Notes under the pieces: model-generated
Seen by the model: only the letters and a program-made list of their open reading frames with translations
What the model was told of the DNA's origin: nothing
The model's database searches: none
NCBI GenBank assembly: GCA_014529385.2
Contig: CM043970.1
Span: 60,129,523 to 60,193,522, forward strand
Reading direction: 5' to 3'
DNA from: Adiantum capillus-veneris
Taxonomy: Eukaryota > Streptophyta > Polypodiopsida > Polypodiales > Pteridaceae
Length of the DNA stretch: 64,000 bases
Part shown: positions 32,772-45,176 of the stretch, in pieces
Layout of the letters: the number at the start of each line of letters is the position of its first letter
Position numbering within the stretch: the first letter of the stretch is position 1
Made by a program: the position numbers and the translations under genes

Positions 32772-33841
32772 CTTGTAAACCCACTTTGTCCAATGGCCTT
32801 TTTGCTAGGAGGCAAATCACATAAAGTCCATGTGTCATTTTCTATAAGTGCATCATATTTTTATTGCATGGCAGCCATCCAATGTTTTGAATTCTATGAT
32901 TCATCAAAAGACAAAGGTTCCTCAACATTATGTAAGCTAGACACAGCCAAAGCATAACAATCTAATGCATAAAATGCATGGCCAGAGCCTGAACGAGTAC
33001 GACTAGACAAAGGTGCATCCAATTTACTGTCACGCAATGTATGCACCAACCATTTTGGCATACATCTAGCATGCTCATTTTCAACCCTTTCCTGATCAAG
33101 TACATCATGTACATCCGCATCAGTAATAGGCTGATCTGTAACATTAGCGGAAACCCCCATAGGCTGCACATTTGCCATATTGGAATTTACATTAGAACTT
33201 CCACCACTAAAAAGAGGCAACAAAGTGTCATAAATGTCCTGTGAGCTTACATTACTGTCTCTAGTACATGACAACAAGGGCTTAATAGAATCTTGCACAA
33301 ACACTACATCCTGTGAAACAAGAATATGCTTTGTTTGCGGATGATACAACATGTAACCTCTACTTTCAGCAGTATAACCAACAAAAATACATTTGACAGC
33401 CTTATCATCCAATTTTTTGCGCTGTGTTTGTGGTACCAAAGCATATGCCAAACAAACAAAAACACGCATGTGCTCAATTGAAGGATTTATGTCATGCCAT
33501 GCTTCATATGGAGTAATAGATCGCAAAGCTTTTGTAGGAAACCTGTTAAGTACATAAGTGACACACATGATGGCCTCAATCCAAAAAGAATGCGGAAAAG
33601 CTTGACTTTTGACCATACATCGTGCCATTTTTGTAAGTGACCTGTTCTTCCTCTCAGCTACACCATTTTGTTGAGGTGTATAAGGCACTGTACATCGGTG
33701 TTTTATCCCATGACTAGCCAAAAATGCATTAAATTCATGAGACATATACTCCCCCCCTCGATCAAAACGGGAGGGTGCCCATAGTACATTTTGAGACATT
33801 TTTAGCCATAGCCATAAATTGTTTGAAGCACATAAAAACAT
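32772..33841 (-). pseudogene. C2 integrase core and C-terminal linker
   Basis: Open frame 32894-33841: FDRGGEYMSHEFNAFLASHG, YTPQQNGVAERKNRS (catalytic Glu), VLNRFPTKALRSITPYEAW, CIFVGYTAESRGYMLY, then an acidic linker with DVHDVLDQE. The remaining bases to RT are in other frames. Inserts copia cDNA. Confidence 0.85.
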
Positions 33842-34188
33842 ACTAATGCACGCTTGGAGTAATCATCAATGAAAGTCACAAAGTACAGGTAATTGCCCAA
33901 GGACGGTGCTTGCATGGGCCCACAAACATCACTATGCACAAGCTGCAACCTGCATGTGGCCCTAACTGAACCATCCTTTGGAAACTTAGAATGCTTCATT
34001 TTACCCAAAATACAGCCTTCACAAACATGTTTGATAGGTGCTTCAAGAGGCGGCAAAGAAGCAACCATATCAGATTTCTGCAAACACAGCAAACTCGCAA
34101 AATTCAGATACCCAAAAGTGCATGCCACAGTTTTGCATCTGAAACTTCCCTTGAATCTGTAACTACATTTGTAAAATTTTGTCCACAC
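33802..34188 (-). pseudogene. C2 pre-integrase and integrase zinc domain
   Basis: Histidine pair region, CEGCILGKMKHSKFP (Cys pair), VHSDVCGPM and YFVTFIDDYSKRALV. Two catalytic-core Asp positions are visible. The overlap with the next frame marks a frameshift near 33820. Confidence 0.8.
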
Positions 34189-34211
34189 TTGTCATACAAA
34201 GTGGGCTTATA

Positions 34212-34502
34212 CTACCCACGGCACAAAAGGCCAGATGCAACAATTTCATTACCAAAGTTGAGATCATGAATTGTACATTTGGCATCCACAAATTTGACTA
34301 CAAGTCCAAGTCTAGCAAGTGCAGTAAGCACAATCTTTCCAACTCCCTGAACCGGATAAGAGGCATTGTTGGCAGAAGTGACTGAATTCCCATGAGGGAC
34401 AGACCCGACAGAGGTGAACAATTCATGATGTGAGATAATGTGCTTTGTAGCACCACTATCGAAATACCACACATGTGAATCTGCAGCAAAATTGACATGC
34501 AT
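34212..34502 (-). pseudogene. C2 protease
   Basis: WYFDSGATKHIISHHELF contains DSGA; NASYPVQGVGKIVL follows. Compared with C1, a stretch of about a dozen codons before LARLGL is missing. Confidence 0.85.
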
Positions 34503-34726
34503 GCATTATGGACAACAGGATTGTAAGTGCACTCTTCACTAAAAGCCCATTCTGCATCAACATAATCATCACAGTCTCCTTTCACAGAAGACTCAACAAT
34601 GCCTGCATTTGTAGTGGAACTAGCATTTGCAGTGCAGCCACCCTCGTTCTTCTTAGCCTCCTTGGCCTTCAACTTAGGACATTGCTTGATCAAGTGATCA
34701 TTAGCTTTACAATAATGGCAACACAT
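34298..34726 (-). pseudogene. C2 gag zinc knuckle
   Basis: CCHYCKANDHLIKQC is a C-x2-C-x4-H-x4-C zinc knuckle, followed by a lysine-rich and Ser/Thr-rich linker and DAEWAFSEEC, also seen at the C1 start. Reads in a different frame from the capsid and the protease. Confidence 0.8.
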
Positions 34727-35563
34727 CTTCTTTTTGCCCTTATCACCATAATTTCCAGATGAATTGCTGCCAAAACAGAAGCATTAGGAACATAAGTTTT
34801 GCCACTCGGAGCAGAACCATAAGAAGTGGCTGCATTGCTGTTACCACCCTTTCTTTGAGAAGCAATAAAAGCCTGTATAACTGCACGCTGCCTAGTCTTG
34901 TTTTTTTTGGAAAGTGAATCTTGCAACAGTAATGTGCATAATGCGTCAAACTTGACAACTTTAGGATTTCCTTGGGTCATAAGTCTTTAAGTACTAGCAA
35001 AAGTCTGGTAAGAATCTGGTAAGACATCAAGAACAGTCTGCACAAGGGAACTGTCTGAAATGACTTCACTTGCAGAAATAAGTTGCTCATTGATATCCTT
35101 GACACCAGCAAGGAAATTGTCCATATCATCTTCCTCATGCATAATCTTCGATTCCAGCTCTTTACGCAGAAAGCAATTTTAGCCTCACCGCGGCTTGCAT
35201 AAAGACCTGCTAGAATATCCCAAGCGTGTTTTGTAGATTTCGCTGAACAAATGTGAGGAGTAATGTTGTGCTTCACAAACAACACAATCAATGCATGAGC
35301 CTGTACATCCTTTACATCCCAATGAGCTTGTTCTACCGTAGGCCAAACAAATCTAATAGCAGCAATCCTTGCAGCAAGACCTGCAACATCCTCAACATCG
35401 CCTACATCCTCAGAACTAGGACGTACATCAATGCCTACACAATATTCCAGATGCCCTTTGACACAAGAACATGTTGCATCATGTAAGCCCATATAGGGTA
35501 ATTGTCCCCATCCAATCTATCCTCAACAAACATCTTGAACACATCTGTGTTGTTGTCAGCCAT
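34690..35563 (-). pseudogene. C2 gag capsid
   Basis: ATG at 35563 (MADNNTDVFKMF) begins LDGDNYPIWAYMM, the usual copia gag opening. Continues with WPTVEQAHWDVKDVQAHALIVLFVK and KHAWDILAGLYAS (copia capsid). Several frame changes, e.g. near 35480, 35170 and 34980. Confidence 0.8.
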
Positions 35564-35912
35564 TGAAAATGCCTGCACCTGATGTGAAAACTGCCCGAAA
35601 TGAGGAGAAACTGAGTGAGACCAGCATGTGCTATATAGCACAACCCGCAATAGACTGTATAGGACCTGCTATGCAGAAAACCGCTTTGACAAAAATTTTG
35701 CACTAAATGACAAAATTGCTTGTGCAGACTTGCATGTAGTGGAAATGCAGGCCGAAATAAGCCCGAATCAAAAATCTGAGTAGACTGAGCTCTATGAGTT
35801 CTCCCAAACATTTTGTTGACCTGTGAACGTTCGCCAAAGCTCACTGAAATCAGAGAAAGCAAGCAGGCATATGCTGGAGCTGCTGGCGACTAAGCCCGGG
35901 AGGATGCAACCT

Positions 35913-35924
35913 GCTCTGATACCA
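35913..35924 (-). other. C2 primer binding site, initiator-Met
   Basis: Minus strand TGGTATCAGAGC, exact match to the common plant initiator-Met site, two bases after the LTR. Confidence 0.9.
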
Positions 35925-35926
35925 AT

Positions 35927-36153
35927 TATTGGAATTAGGGTTGCAGAGAAATGCACACATCTTGGAGAAGATGAAGGAAGCTCTAGGCACAAAACTGAGA
36001 CTGTATTACTTAGTGGGCAATGGAAAGATAGATAGCCCTAGAGTGATGGGTGTATATACAATGCATGGGGGAAAAAACCTCCTAAAGAGGGAAAAAATGC
36101 CTCGCCGGTCCTAGTGTGTTCACACACATGACTACCACATGTATGTGCTAAGA
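35927..36153 (-). repeat. C2 5' LTR
   Basis: 227 bp, aligns to 31066-31294. Terminal CA at the inner end is changed to TA, and the outer TG is changed, both mutations relative to the other copy. Confidence 0.9.
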
Positions 36154-36645
36154 AATTGGGGCCAAAAGAATCAGTGTATAAACTATCCAAAACCTTATTT
36201 TGGTGCCAAAGACCATAACTTTGAAAAGTTGTAAAATTGATGGTCAGAGCTTCAAAGCCAAACTAAACTCAACAAAATTTGGCAAAAGGGGATATACAGA
36301 TTTGCAGGAGACAAACTATGCAGATTTCTTCTAGTTTGCCTACCCAACGTGGATCACGATCCATGTACCTTTCAGGCCAAGTGAGTAGAAATTGTCTCCT
36401 TTTCTTAGAACTGACACTCAGACATTAGAATCTTGAGTTTGGTCAGAAATAGGGTGCCAAAAGAACATTCAAATCAAGAAACTGGGTTCAACAGAGCAAA
36501 GCTGTGAAAATTGAGAAAATTTGGAAAAACTGTACTTTTATTTGTCCAAATTCAAAAAGAGGTGATAATTGGGTTTAACTAAAAGCAGGGAACCAGCAGG
36601 ACAAAAATTCATGACCAGATGTTGCCAAACATGGATCACGATCCA
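36154..36645 (+). promoter_or_regulatory. Element B leader, right of C2, with two palindromes
   Basis: Leader-type sequence. TGGATCACGATCCA occurs at 36350-36363 and 36632-36645, 282 bp apart, the second extended to CATGGATCACGATCCATG. Spacing and core match the arrays of A and G while the arms differ. Confidence 0.7.
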
Positions 36646-37673
36646 TGTACCTAGTTGACAATTGTAAAGGAAAATTAATCAGTGCACTTTTGAGAATTAA
36701 GGGAACAAATTTTCTCAAAGGGTCCATACCAAAAAATGTGACACTTGTGGAGGAGATCATCAAACTCAGTGGTGCAACCTCCAACAGAGGCCAGGATAGT
36801 GCGTGTACTAAAGCCGTGTGCTACTGAACAAAAATGGACAAACCATGAGACCCACAAATGTTTCTATAATAGAAACTATGTTAGAGAAATACAAATCATG
36901 AGACCCACGAATGTTTCTATTATAGAAACTATGTTAGAGAAAGACAATATGGGCCACATGGGGGGCAACAACTACCACCCCCTCCAAGATACCAGGTAGG
37001 ACAAAATAACACAGTCCAAGGGTAGGAAAAACCTCAACCTGTGTTGGGGCATCATCCTCCTCTACCCCAGGAAAACAGGGCCATGGTACAACCTATAGAA
37101 GCACCTTCTGATCAGAGTATGGTCCAGGTAGTTTCATACCAAGAAGATTTAGACAATATCTATGAGAGAGAGTTTGACAAAAATGCATATGCTTCAAAGG
37201 GAAAAATTCCATGGATGGTTTCTGAGGATATGTTAGAATCATCGTACATAGCACAACCAACAAAAAACCATTACTTGGTTGATGAAAATATGCTTATGTT
37301 CATGAAAACCCAGAACTACAAACCTAGGGGATATCCTCCTAGAACAGGACAACCAATGGGGGCTCCACAAGCTTCTCCACTATCAATAGGACCATGCTAT
37401 GAATGCAGCGGTGATCATTGGGCAAGAAGTTGTCCACACAAAGGAGAGCATATCAAACTCTTTGGGTACTGTGAGGGATGTACAAATGACCATCTCATTC
37501 CACATCGTCCAAAAAACCTTGATAACAAAGGGAAAGTAACCATGAACAAAATTGGAATTGTACCAAGCTCAAGTGGATCAGAAACAGAACCAACCATTTC
37601 AATAAACGCGGTAATGAGAGCCCAAGCACATGAAGCTGCAAGGAATGTTCTAGCTAGCCAAACTGAGATATAA
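36646..37673 (+). pseudogene. Element B gag C-terminal part
   Basis: Begins in MYLVDNCK, equivalent to the middle of gag in G (ALYLVDNCAVY), right after the leader palindrome, so the capsid is deleted. Then TEQKWTNHETHKCFYN in a 53-bp tandem duplication (36844-36949), PVLG and a zinc knuckle CYECSGDHWARSC. The second knuckle CEGCTNDHLIPH has lost its last Cys. Confidence 0.75.
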
Positions 37674-37751
37674 TTTTTTTATGTTAGAACCCCTAGGAAA
37701 TCCTGGAGGGCAAAACAAAACAAGATAAAAGCCAAAAGAGAGAAAGAAAAA

Positions 37752-38402
37752 ATGGCTTTGGAAACCAAATTACTACAAACAGAGGAACTATTGAGAATGG
37801 AAAGAGAACTCAAGGAAAAGGGCGATGTAACAAAACCATTAGCAATACAGTCGGGAGGATTTGTCTTGGTGGACAAGGTCTTTGAACCCTTGGATGCGAT
37901 CTTGAAAGCTTATGAAGCTAGGTTAAAGCTCAACCAAACCCAGGAGGATAGGTGGATAACGTACCCTCACCCGAGGTATGAAAAAGAGAGGTTGAAGAGG
38001 TGCAAGGAGCTCATCTAGGCCGCTCAAGCTCTTATGGAACCACCAGTCTCGATTGCTCCAAGGAGTGGGGTGTTAATCCGTGAAAAAATTCAAGAGTTAA
38101 AGGAGCAAGGGATCAAAGGCAAAGACCAAAGAGATTTAGAAAATGGAACGCCTTTGGATACGAGGATGTCATCCAATACAACAGATGGAATGTATTCACA
38201 AGCACCTATGCCAATTCCTGAAGTGCAACAACAATGCCCGGAGGATCTGTGGGAGGATATCCGAAATAGAAAAGATGAAATTGAAACACTTCAGCCAGCT
38301 CCTATCACTGAGATCCACCTCGAACATGAGCTCTACCCAAATGATATCCGATCACTGTATGGTGATGTAGGTACGGAAATTTCAAAAGACAAAAAATCTT
38401 AG
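37752..38402 (+). pseudogene. Element B gag-protease linker
   Basis: Frames at 37752-38018 and 38034-38402: basic helix, FVLVDKVFEPLDAILKAYEARLKLNQ (aligned to G LVDKINEPLDAILQAYEARLK and A), WITYPHPRYEKERL, and CPEDLWEDIRNR. A TAG near 38016 separates them. Confidence 0.65.
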
Positions 38403-38593
38403 TTGTTGAAGACGTTACATTCATTCATTGGCAACCATGAAACCAGCTCAAAAGTTAAAAAAGTACCATCTCAATGGAAGGTTGGTCTTAAGATGATGGA
38501 TATCAAAACTCTTCATGAGTTGATGTCGTCCCCTACCGTTGTACGCTAACTCTATCTTAGTTACTGCAAATAAGACCTCATCATTGGGAAGAG

Positions 38594-38899
38594 GTGGGAA
38601 AAAATTTGGAGAAAATAGTGTTGGTAATTCTGCCACCAATTTTTTCTCCAAAATCACTGAATAACCAAACCCCGAAACAAACTAAACATGAGCCAATGCC
38701 AGTGAACAAGGTAGGAGACTATTGTGAAGGAGAAGAAGGGAACACGACCTTGCCTGTGGAGTACAAAGAAGTAAAATTGGTAGCGATATTGGATAGTGGA
38801 GGCGGAATTTCCATAGTAACCAAAGCAATAGTAACCAAAGCAATAGCAATTTCCATAGTAACCAAAGCAATGTGGAAAGCCTGCTCTAAGGAAAACTAG
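38594..38899 (+). pseudogene. Element B first retropepsin
   Basis: VNKVGDYCEGEEGNTTLP and AILDSGGG (Ala of DSGA changed to Gly). An internal repeat at 38807-38870 inserts about 14 extra residues (ISIVTKA twice) between the active site and MW. Confidence 0.75.
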
Positions 38900-38900
38900 A

Positions 38901-39869
38901 ATGAAACTTCAATTAGCAGATGGGTACCTGGAGAGACCTATTGGCATTTTGGAGAAAATCATAGTAACCTCTTGCGGAATTGCATATGAAGACAAATTTG
39001 CTATTATGAATTTCAATGAGAGCAGCAACTTCAATATCATATTGGGAAGACTGTTTATGCATCAGCTAAAAATAGTACAAGATTGGGGCTATGACTATAT
39101 CTACTTAAGGCACAAGGATGTCACTACAAAGATCAGTGTCACGGACCATAGTTATAGAGATGTGGAACAAACCCCTGGAGAGGAATTAAAATCCACAACT
39201 AACCAAGAAGGAGAAATACCTGCTTGGCTACAAAACAAAGCTCACAATTGGACATGTGGAGCTTCTGAGGGTGGTAGTTTGAAAAGAGATGATTGCATTC
39301 ATGATAGGTCAATACAAGACGAGGGATATGTACAAGAGCCTTTTTCGGAAGAGATATTCAAACCTTTTGGATGGCAACAGATACTGGCCACTCTTGATGT
39401 GTGTGTGAATGAGGTGACCCTGACCAAATTCTGTGATGAGGAAGGATATGATATCATTCCATTCCAGATGATGAGTGTCAACCTAAGTCCAAAATCAGAA
39501 TTGGAAGTCTCTGACAGGGAAGGGGTTGCAAATTGCCGACGCATAGTGTATGAGATCTCAGTAAGGGACCTTGACCAAACTGATGATGAAGCATTCCAGG
39601 ATTCCACGAATAAGCTTTTAGAAGACAACACAGACGATGAGCTTTCTAATAGTTCAGATCGGTACATCATACGGGAGAATCGACAAGTGTTCTACTATGA
39701 TTTTCCAAACCAAAATCCTCGAAGACAGCGTAGATATCTGAAGAAACGCATGAACAAACGAAACAAGACAAAAGAATATTCAGTACCTCTATTAATCGAC
39801 AAAACACAATATTTAAGGCTAATTGAAGCAACTGATTGCCTTACAGATGGGATATCAAATAGGTACTGA
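38901..39869 (+). pseudogene. Element B protease C-half and pol linker
   Basis: MKLQLADGYLERPIG, IILGRLFMHQLK (ILGRPFM with Pro changed to Leu), WGYDYIYLRH, WTCGAS, ILATLDVCVNE and an acidic tail. 322 codons open. Longer uninterrupted than in A. Confidence 0.75.
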
Positions 39870-40228
39870 AACCCGACTCAATCAAAACAAACTTCAGGAA
39901 AAAGAACAAACAAAAGACACATACAAAAAGTATTTTTGAAAAGGAAACCAAGTTATCCAAAACCAAGCGCAAACACAAATACAATGAATTGGAACGAACT
40001 TTGAAAGAAGTTTGGATAACAAAGTTGGAAACTCATGATGAATCAAACGATGATAAGTTTGATGCACCTTCCCACTAAAAAAAATACACTATCCAAGATA
40101 GAAAAATTGTAGTACAGAAGCCCAAATGAGACCCAAAAGAGCTTGGAACTTCATATTATGGGCTTGCAAAATCCAAATGCATAAACTTAGTAGAACCAGG
40201 CGAGGAACTTAAACCAACATACATTGCC

Positions 40229-40920
40229 ATGGACCTCACGGAAGAAGAAAAGCGGCTTCCGATAGATACACTCAGACGGTATAAAGATGTGTTTTCTTGG
40301 TCGTACAAAGACCTAAAGGAAATAGATCCAAAGATACGTCAGTACACGATACCCCTTAAAAGTGATACCAGACGACGCAGACAACGTCCTTATATGTACA
40401 ATGAGACTTTTGCAAAAAACATTAAGGAGGAGATAGACAAACTGAAGGATGTGGAGTTTATCTATGAGATTGAACACATCGATTGGGTGTCCCCGATTGT
40501 GGTAGCACCCAAAAAGAATGATAAATTGCAAGTCTGTGTGAACCTCAAACAGGTAAATGGTGTTCATTCTCAGCTGCCACCATCAGGGACAACTATCCAC
40601 TACCTCCTTCCCCGCAACTCTCTCGATTACATGGTATGTTATTGGTAGTGGATAGTTGTCCCTGATGGTGGCAGCTGAGAAGTGATCACATAACTTCTGT
40701 GTGAATGTTTGTGTTCATTCTCACCTGAGAAGTGATCACATAAAGAACCTAGAGAAAGTCTCCAAAAAGTGCAAAACTTATTGTATTTTCTTAAACCCTG
40801 AAAAATGTGTTTTGATGGGAAGACAAGGTAAAATTTTGGGCCACATTGTGTCCAAAAATGGTATTTCCATTGATTAAGAAAAGATATAAATAATTGCCTC
40901 ACTACCGAGACCAACAAAAA
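40229..40920 (+). pseudogene. Element B reverse transcriptase, catalytic core missing
   Basis: WVSPIVVAPKKNDKLQVCVNL is present, but the palm, including YMDD, is absent. It is replaced by an inverted repeat (40567-40603 and 40645-40681) and short repeats of TGAGAAGTGATCACATAA. RT resumes with LNPEKCVLMGRQGKILGHIVSK (about 40793-40860). This RT cannot work. Confidence 0.85.
40567..40681. repeat. Inverted repeat replacing RT palm in B
   Basis: 37-base arms at 40567-40603 and 40645-40681, 41-base loop. The left arm derives from RT coding text (the IRDNYPLP region); the right arm is its reverse complement, consistent with template switching. Confidence 0.9.
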
Positions 40921-41446
40921 TGAAAGAAGTGCAGGCATTTATGGGTCATTGTGGGTACTATAGGTGCTTCATATACATGTATCCTGTAATAGCTAAGCCT
41001 TTGTATGCCCTCATTGTTAAATTTGAATGGACGGAAGAATGTGAACAGGATTTTCATAAATTGAAGCAGAGATTAATTTTTGCTCCAATTTTGCAAGCCC
41101 TTGATTGGAGTAAGATCTTTCATGTTCATTTTGATGCATCAGCCTATGCCGTAGGGTGCATATTAGCCCAGCCAGGAGATAAAATAATGGATTTTTCCAT
41201 TTTCTACTCTAGTAGGTAGTTGAACAATGCGGAGAAAAATTATACCACTACCAAGAGAGAAGGTCTAGGAATGATATATGCTATCAAAAAATTTAGACAT
41301 TACCTTCTTGCAAATAAGTTTGTTTTCTTCGTGGATCACCAATCACTATCATATCTGGTAAACAAACCTTGCAACATTGGAAAGATTGTTCACTGGTTTA
41401 TCCTATTGCTTGAGTTCAATTTCATAGTAGTCATTAAAAAGGAAAC
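40920..41446 (+). pseudogene. Element B RT thumb and RNase H
   Basis: VQAFMGHCGYYRCFIYMY, FHVHFDASAYAVGC, YTTTKREGLGMIYA (Glu present) and FFVDHQSLSYLV. A TAG at 41217-41219 interrupts. The end runs in frame into the CA microsatellite. Confidence 0.85.
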
Positions 41447-42152
<706 letters not shown>

Positions 42153-42246
42153 GGCAAGAACGAGAACTGTAGAAGAAGAAGAAGCTAATCATTATTTTCT
42201 AATTACAAACCAACTATACAGGCAGGGAAAGGACAAAAAATTATGA

Positions 42247-42495
42247 TTGTGTGCAACGAAAAGCGAATATTTCTTTATCCTACAACAAGCACACTTGGGC
42301 CAGCTAGGGGGACATTTCTTTGCTGATAAAACTACAAAGCTATTACTTCACACAGGAATATGGTGGCCAACGTTTTTTAGGGATGAGGAGGAATATATCA
42401 AAAGATGCGATGAATGTCAACGCACAAAACCACCCCTACGGAGAGACAAAATGCCATTACGATCGATGATGGGAGTACATGATTTTGCCAAATAG
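42247..42495 (+). pseudogene. Element B integrase zinc module 2
   Basis: AHLGQLGGHFFADK (H-x6-H), GIWWPTFF and CDECQRTKPP. FAK begins the core, then TAG at 42493-42495 where A and G have tryptophan. Confidence 0.85.
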
Positions 42496-42993
42496 GGCAT
42501 ATATTTTATTGGCCACATCATACCTCTTGCTTACAAAACGCGTGCACAATACATCATAGTAGCAATAGATTTTTTGACCAAATGGGCAAAAGCAAAGTCG
42601 ACACAGAAAAACGATGCATGAACTACAACTCAATTCCTTTTCAAACATATCTTTACCAGATACGGTCTACTGATTGAAATAGTGAGTGATAGAGGAACAC
42701 ACTTTGTGAACAACGTCATTGAAAGCTTACTTGACAAATTCATGGTGATCCATTGCAAATCTGCACCATATCACCCACAAGCTAACGAACAAGCCGAGAG
42801 TACCAATAAAATCCTATGCACGGTGCTCACCAAAATAGTGAGTGACTCAAGAAATGATTGGGATCAAAAGATACACTCCACATTATGGGCTTACAAGGTA
42901 GCTTTTAAAACTTCCATCGGAACCACTCCTTTTAACCTTGTGTTCGGGATTGATGCAATTCTGCCCATGGACTTCTTAATTAACACATTATGA
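42496..42993 (+). pseudogene. Element B integrase catalytic core
   Basis: FLTKWAKAKST in one frame; EIVSDRGTHFVNN (Asp) and YHPQANEQAESTNK (Glu) from 42682. The first Asp region (YFIGHI) is changed. Ends in TGA at 42991-42993. Confidence 0.8.
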
Positions 42994-43610
42994 GTCGTAA
43001 CACAATTAGGCTGGACGGGACATGAGCTGTCGAAGAGACTAGACATCCTGGAACAATTAGATGAAACCAGAATGAGAGCGGTAGCAGGTATAATTGCTCA
43101 AAAAAGACAAATGAAAGCTTTCCATGATCAACATGTGATTAGCAAGGAGTTACAAAAAGGGGATTACATTTTGGTGTATACCTTAAAACAACACTCCAAA
43201 AAACTCAAAAAGTGAGGGATGGGGCCTTTTGTAATACATGATATATCACAAAGTGACACCACCAAGCTTGCAACATTGGAAGGTGAGGAGATGCCTAATT
43301 GGATGAGTGACTGCAGGTTAAAGAAATATCTTCTTCCGCTGACACCAGAAGAACTCCAAATAATACATGCAGCAAATCAGCAAAGAAGTCGAGCCCATGA
43401 TATTCAGGAACAGGCACAGCAAGAAGCCAAGATCAGAATATTAAAGTGGAAGGAACGAGAAAATCCTTAGAGAAATAACCAACAGAATAATTGTACCAAT
43501 TCCCCTCCAGTTGCATCCATACAAACGGAGTCTACATGGTTACGTGGCATATATCTACGAATTGTGTTGCAACTTGATGATGGTACCACAGAGTGCACAT
43601 TAGTGCCTGA
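42994..43610 (+). pseudogene. Element B integrase C-terminus and stub of second retropepsin
   Basis: WTGHELSKRLDILEQLDE, QKGDYILVYTLKQH, a stop near 43213, GMGPFVIHDISQSDTTKLATL (GPF) and WMSDCRLKKYLLPLTPEE. After TAG at 43468-43470, LRIVLQLDDGTTECTL aligns to the start of the second retropepsin of A and then changes abruptly to other sequence. Confidence 0.7.
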
Positions 43611-43967
43611 TACTTCTCTATTCCTAGTCAAGACCATACCTGAATGGAGTGAGAAGATTGTGAACTTTCTAGTTAATGGTTTTCCACCCAAAGAGCTTCA
43701 TAAGGACATAGCTCAAAAACTGTTAAAAGAATGCGAACCTTATTCTCTCATTGCAGTAACTCTCTACACGCTAGGGAAGGTGATATTTTTAGACGTTGTG
43801 CCCGTGAGGATGAGTATTTATACATACTACAGGAAGCCCACATGGGTATAGCTGGAGGAAATTTCTTAGGGGAACTAACTGCTAGAAAGGTGTTGCAATC
43901 AGGCTATTGGTGGCCTACCTTATTCAAGGATGCATCAATTTTTGCAAAAGGATGTGATGAATGCTAA
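43611..43967 (+). pseudogene. Isolated integrase zinc module
   Basis: LFLVKTIPEWSEKIVNFL aligns with the RNase H-integrase linker in A (LFFVEMIPRWAEKIVSLM). A frame change near 43770 leads to AHMGIAGGNF (second His changed to Asn), GYWWPTLF and CDEC. It breaks off soon after. Confidence 0.7.
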
Positions 43968-44046
43968 TGTTACAAGATCACACAACAAAAGGATAGGATG
44001 TCCTTACATCCTGTTAAAGTGACTCAACCATCTTGGTCCAGAAAGA

Positions 44047-44615
44047 TTGATGAAATGGCCCGAAAGATTGCTTAAATCAGCCAGACGAGACAACCTATTA
44101 GGAGAATGGAAACTTGGTGTTCAAGGTGAAAATCTAAAGATCATGTTTCCAATGAGTGTCCACAATGTACCTATTGCAAAGCATATGGTCATTTATGGAA
44201 CAATTGTGGTATTCACATTCATCACTTCAAGAAGGGAAAGGATTTGTCTGTAGTGGCATTTACCAATGCTGAACTAGCCAGAGTGGAGACAACCAGTTTA
44301 CCCAAGAGGAGAAATTGGTTACTAGTGGTACTGGTACTGCATGAAACAGGTACCAGGGAGGTATTCATCGGGGCTAGGGTCATGGTAACTTTCAAAATTG
44401 AAGCTTTAACTGTTATACTTGTGGCAAGTATGGGCATTTTGTGGCTCAGTGTCCAGAAGCACCTAGCACTGCGGCTACTGAGGTGAAAGCCCAAGAGCCA
44501 GTTCCAACACAAGCAGTTACATGCAGTAAAGGTGTAGTCATTGAGGAAATCCCAGATGAGCCGGCAAAACCAGTCAATTCTGAAAGTAGAAAATGGGCTT
44601 AGTAGAGAGAGGTAT
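44047..44615 (+). pseudogene. Element F gag with two zinc knuckles
   Basis: CTYCKAYGHLWNNC and CYTCGKYGHFVAQC (both C-x2-C-x4-H-x4-C) are in different frames. Between them is a Gly/Asn-rich stretch; an acidic PVPTQAV segment follows. The capsid is not visible. Confidence 0.7.
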
Positions 44616-45176
44616 GGAAGGCAAAGGGCAAAGAGAAGGTAGTTGATGAATGGCAGGAGTAGAGAAAATTGGCGGCTAGGATCACAAAAGATCTAGCCAA
44701 GAAGCTACCAGAGCAACCAGAAAGTTTTGATGCCCGAGTCATTCAAAAGATACCAGCCCAGTCTTTTGAAAAAACACAACCAGATCAGTCACGATCTGGG
44801 ATTCCTGAGACTTGCTGGCTGCAGTTCAGGGACTGGTGGATGAACTAGGGAATGTTAAATCAGATATAACTACAACAAGAAATATTGAAGGCGGCACAGT
44901 AGGTACTGGAACAGAGGAATGGCACTATGCAGATAGTCTCGATTCTTCAAGTTTCGATAATAACTGATAAAGAGAGAGAATAAATTCATGTTAAGATCTA
45001 TGAAAGAATTCAAAAACTGATAGTTGAACTAGACGACGTCAGAAAAGATTTGCCTGCAGTAGCTAAATTTATCAGACAACAAAGGAAGTCTAAAGCGAAA
45101 GCTAGAGCAATTGAATTAGCATCTGTCAGGATGATGAAGTGTCAGTGATCCAAGTAGACTACAAGGTTAGAAAATA
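44616..45176 (+). other. Element F gag-protease linker, no clear domain
   Basis: Lysine/glutamate-rich text broken by stops; no motif. Confidence 0.35.

Larger units (their letters stand above)
31066..36153 (-). mobile_element. Copia element C2, full length with target duplication
   Basis: Two LTRs (31066-31294 and 35927-36153), primer site, polypurine tract and all copia domains on the minus strand. AATTG flanks both ends, a 5-bp target duplication, so the ends are exact. Many frame changes in the coding region. Same family as C1. Confidence 0.95.
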
